From Actinomycetota bacterium (GTDB lineage Bacteria > Actinomycetota > Coriobacteriia > Anaerosomatales > Anaerosomataceae), in contig DSAI01000172.1 in NCBI GenBank assembly GCA_011372845.1, positions 1-6,906 of the forward strand: a stretch of DNA of 6,906 nt, written 5' to 3'. Below are positions 4,673-6,906 of this stretch, in pieces (position 1 is the first letter of the stretch; each line of letters opens with the position of its first letter). Both the position numbers and the translations under genes were made by a program. The notes beneath the pieces were generated by a model. That model was not told where the DNA came from. It ran no database searches and saw only the letters and a program-made list of their open reading frames with translations.

Positions 4673-5611
4673 GTGGGTTACACCCAGTCCAAAGGCAGAG
4701 GCGTCAGTCGTACCCGGGCGGTCCGCCGGGTCTTGTGGTGGGTGCTCGCTCTCAACGTGGCAGTGGCTGTGGCGAAGCTCGTCTACGGCGTCACTATCGA
4801 CTCCGTTTCCATCACGGCCGACGGGTTCCATTCCCTGTTCGATGGCACCTCCAACGTCATCGGTCTTATCGGCCTGAGTGTCGCGGCGCGGCCTGCCGAT
4901 CGGGGTCATCCGTACGGACACGCCAAGTTCGAGACTTTCGCCTCGGCGGCCATCGGAGCGATGTTGATGCTCGCGGCATGGCGTGTGGGCTCCTCGGCCT
5001 TCGAGCGTCTGCAGGACCCCGGCAGCGGCCCGTCCGTCGATGCGGTGAGCTTCGTGATCATGGTCGCCACGCTCGTGGTGAACATCGTGGTGACCACGCT
5101 CGAGCGACGGGCCGGGCGGCGGCTCGGCTCGGATGTGCTTCAAGCCGATGCGAGCCACACGGCCAGCGACGTGCTGGTGACCGTGAGCGTCATCGGCGGG
5201 CTTGTGGCGGTGCGTCTGGGCTACCCCATCGCCGACCCGCTCCTCGGGCTCGTCGTATCGGCGTTCATCGTCGTTACAGGGGTGCGCGTCCTCGCGTCGG
5301 CGGGAGAGACATTGGCGGACACGGCGCAGATCGATCCTGCGGACGTGTGCGCGTTCGTACTGGAGCTGGACGGCGTGCGGGGCTGCCACGATGTGCGCAC
5401 GCGGGGGAGCGAGAGCGGGGTGTATGTCGACCTCCACGTGCAGGTGGACCCGACGATCACGGTGGCTCAGGGACACGCGATCGCCGAGCGGGTCGAGGAG
5501 GCGATCGGCAACGGCTTCGACGAGGTCGTGGACGTGATCGCACACCTTGAGCCGCTCGACGAGTACCAGATACGCAAGACGGAGCGGCAGGAACGGGACG
5601 GCTTGCTGTGA
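4673..5611 (+). CDS. Cation diffusion facilitator (CDF) metal exporter
   Basis: This 312-residue inner-membrane protein exchanges protons for divalent metal and exports it from the cytoplasm. Six membrane helices are followed by a cytosolic ferredoxin-like domain (about 215-295). The transport site reads H53-x3-D57 in helix 2 and H162-x3-D166 in helix 5. Two HxxxD motifs are typical of Zn/Cd transporters, whereas Fe/Zn FieF has DxxxD in helix 2. HPYGHAKFE (79-87) is the conserved cytosolic loop signature. In the C-terminal domain H239, H255, H268 and H291 fall at the positions of the regulatory zinc ligands of FieF. GTG 4673 is chosen because GGAGG (4664-4668) precedes it; the open frame continues up to 4616, but that would place operator O2 inside the coding region. 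The stop overlaps the EamA start (GTGA), so the two are co-translated. Metal choice is a prediction. Confidence 0.92.
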   Translation: MGYTQSKGRGVSRTRAVRRVLWWVLALNVAVAVAKLVYGVTIDSVSITADGFHSLFDGTSNVIGLIGLSVAARPADRGHPYGHAKFETFASAAIGAMLMLAAWRVGSSAFERLQDPGSGPSVDAVSFVIMVATLVVNIVVTTLERRAGRRLGSDVLQADASHTASDVLVTVSVIGGLVAVRLGYPIADPLLGLVVSAFIVVTGVRVLASAGETLADTAQIDPADVCAFVLELDGVRGCHDVRTRGSESGVYVDLHVQVDPTITVAQGHAIAERVEEAIGNGFDEVVDVIAHLEPLDEYQIRKTERQERDGLL

Positions 5612-6621
5612 CGGCCCGTGAGCGAGAGACGGCCGCGGGCCGGCGCGCCGAGGGATACGCGCTGGTGATCCTCGCCGCATTCTGTTGGGCCGGCGGGGGA
5701 TTGCTCGCGAAGTGGCTGTTCTCGGCGGCGGGTCCCGAGACCGCGGGATGGCCGTTCCCGCCGATGGGGATCGAAGTCGACCCCCTCATACTGTCGGCGG
5801 CTCGCGCGTTGGTGTCCTTCTCCGTGGCCTTCGTCTACCTGCTGGCGCGGCGGCGTCACCTGCTCCGCGTGCGGGTGCGGGACCTGTTGTTCCTTGCGGC
5901 GTTCGGCGTGTTCGGGCTTGCGATGGTGCACTTCGCCTACTTCAAAGCGATATCGCTCACGGGGGTCGCCACTGCGATCCTGCTCGAGTATCTCGCGCCG
6001 GTGATCGTGCTGGTGTTCTCGGTGACCTTGCTGGGGGAGCGGCTGACCCTGGCTCTCCCCACCGCGGTCTTCCTGAGCGTCTCCGGCTGCGCGCTGATGG
6101 TGGGGGCCTCCGGTGCCGAAGGCATCGTGGTGCCGCGTGACGGGCTGCTGTGGGGGCTTGCGTCGGCTGTCTTCTTCGCCACGTATTCCCTGATGGGCAA
6201 GTACGCCGCAGGCAGGTTCGCGCCCTGGATCTTGCTCACGTATGGCCTCGGTGCGGCGGCGGTGTTCTGGATGGTGGTGCTGGGAGGTCCGGGGGAGATC
6301 ATCGCGCTGCTATCCGACGCTCGAACCGCTATCGCCGTGGTGGTCATGTCGGTGGTGAGCACCGTCATACCGTTCGGAGCGTTCCTCAAGGCGCTCACGC
6401 TCATCGAGGCGACCCAGGCGTCGGTGACCTCCACCATGGAGCCGGTGATCGCCGGCGTGGTGGCATGGTTCACCTTCGGCGAGCATCTGACACCGCTGCA
6501 GCTGTTCGGCGGCCTCCTCGTGATCGCGGCTGTGATGCTCTCGCAGGCGCGAACACGCATGCCGGCGGAGATGCCGGTGGTTCAGACGGACCTGCGTGAC
6601 GCTCCCGAAGACGGCTCCTGA
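5608..6621 (+). CDS. EamA-family (DMT superfamily) transporter
   Basis: This 337-residue integral membrane protein has the ten-helix, two-repeat layout of the EamA domain (former DUF6). The first repeat covers about 17-160 and the second about 173-310. Family marks are FCWAGGG in helix 1 (25-31), LLEYLAPV (125-132) with GER (143-145) closing the first repeat, and the equivalent TMEPVIAG and FGEHLTPLQ in the second repeat. The loop between helices 1 and 2 (about 38-59, with WPFPP) is longer than usual. The last 25 residues form a polar cytoplasmic tail. EamA proteins export amino acids, cysteine-pathway metabolites or other small compounds; the substrate here cannot be read from sequence. It begins with GTG inside the CDF stop (4-bp overlap), so it belongs to the same operon and may fall under the same O2 operator. 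Confidence 0.9.
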   Translation: MTARERETAAGRRAEGYALVILAAFCWAGGGLLAKWLFSAAGPETAGWPFPPMGIEVDPLILSAARALVSFSVAFVYLLARRRHLLRVRVRDLLFLAAFGVFGLAMVHFAYFKAISLTGVATAILLEYLAPVIVLVFSVTLLGERLTLALPTAVFLSVSGCALMVGASGAEGIVVPRDGLLWGLASAVFFATYSLMGKYAAGRFAPWILLTYGLGAAAVFWMVVLGGPGEIIALLSDARTAIAVVVMSVVSTVIPFGAFLKALTLIEATQASVTSTMEPVIAGVVAWFTFGEHLTPLQLFGGLLVIAAVMLSQARTRMPAEMPVVQTDLRDAPEDGS

Positions 6622-6667
6622 CCTACGTGGTACGCTGTTTGCTAGAGCGCCGACCCGCGGGGGCCCC

Positions 6668-6906
6668 ATGGACCTCACCCAACATCCAGAGCTACGGCAG
6701 AAAGTCACCCTCTCACCCCAGGTCTATCAGGGGCTGAGCATCCTCGCCATGCCCGTGGCGGAGCTTCACACGCGCATCGAGAACGAGATCCTGGAGAATC
6801 CTGTCCTCGAGGTAGAGGAGGACGACTACGAGTCCGTCGAGAGCGAGGAGCGGCTCGAGGCCTCGGAGGAGGAGCGGGCCTGGGATGAATGGCTCGACCA
6901 GTACGA
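6668..6906 (+). CDS. rpoN: RNA polymerase sigma-54 factor, N-terminal fragment
   Basis: Only the first 79 codons are in the window; the gene runs off the right edge. The sequence from LRQKVTLSPQVYQGLSIL (9-26) to IENEILENPVLEVEE is region I of sigma-54, which holds the holoenzyme in a closed complex until an AAA+ activator hydrolyses ATP. It is followed by the acidic, Glu-rich region II, as expected. The central core-binding domain, helix-turn-helix and RpoN box are not visible. ATG 6668 is the only good start. The preceding sequence is G-rich (GCGGGGG, 6657-6663) rather than a clear Shine-Dalgarno site. It starts 46 bp after the EamA stop on the same strand, without a visible terminator, and may be read from its own promoter, which I cannot define. 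Confidence 0.93.
   Translation, partial: MDLTQHPELRQKVTLSPQVYQGLSILAMPVAELHTRIENEILENPVLEVEEDDYESVESEERLEASEEERAWDEWLDQY

Noticed and set aside
4574..5680. Long minus-strand open frame upstream of the repressor, giving a 469-residue fusion
   Set aside because: It is His/Arg/Asp-rich shadow sequence opposite the CDF gene. The repressor has its own ATG, ribosome site and promoter at 4571-4660.
6608..6636. TACGCT (6631-6636) as a -10 box for rpoN
   Set aside because: It fits only the loose TANNNT form and no -35 element stands at 16-18 bp upstream.

Overview
The window is a high-GC bacterial segment. Third codon positions are almost all G or C, Shine-Dalgarno sites are strong, and GTG and TTG starts are used freely. 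It holds nine protein genes, with little spacing between most of them. Gene style and the membrane-anchored ferrochelatase-like protein suggest a high-GC Gram-positive lineage, possibly an anaerobic actinobacterium of the Coriobacteriia type. The start of a sigma-54 gene at the right edge is unusual for actinobacteria, so this placement is only an inference. No tRNA, rRNA, CRISPR array, insertion sequence or phage gene is visible.

Layout. 1-1032: 3' part of a class I/II PLP aminotransferase. 1033-1236: a 204-bp gap with an 11-bp inverted repeat and no convincing promoter. 1237-1983 (+): PHP-domain metal-dependent phosphoesterase, whose 3' end overlaps by 15 bp the end of the convergent gene at 1969-3210 (-). 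That gene encodes a membrane-anchored ferrochelatase-fold protein that seems to lack both catalytic residues. Divergent from it, at 3335-4256 (+), lies a three-gene cassette: thioredoxin, an FmdB-type zinc ribbon and a DUF302 protein. The convergent gene at 4271-4573 (-) is a CsoR/CstR-family (DUF156) repressor. Divergent from that are a cation diffusion facilitator (4673-5611) and an EamA-type exporter (5608-6621), joined by a GTGA start/stop overlap. From 6668 the window runs into rpoN (sigma-54), cut by the right edge.

The most coherent unit is the centre. The repressor keeps the two family cysteines (C43 and C72, 29 residues apart) but has Ser where copper sensors have the His ligand. This matches the persulfide-sensing CstR branch rather than copper-sensing CsoR. 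Two ATACCCC-n-GGGGTAT palindromes sit in equivalent positions, between the -35 and -10 boxes: one in the thioredoxin-cassette promoter, one in the repressor's own promoter. I infer a small local regulon in which a thiol-persulfide sensor controls thioredoxin, a zinc ribbon and DUF302. The ferrochelatase-like gene and the CDF/EamA pair start on the far side of the same intergenic regions and may be co-regulated. The function of this set is not established from sequence alone.
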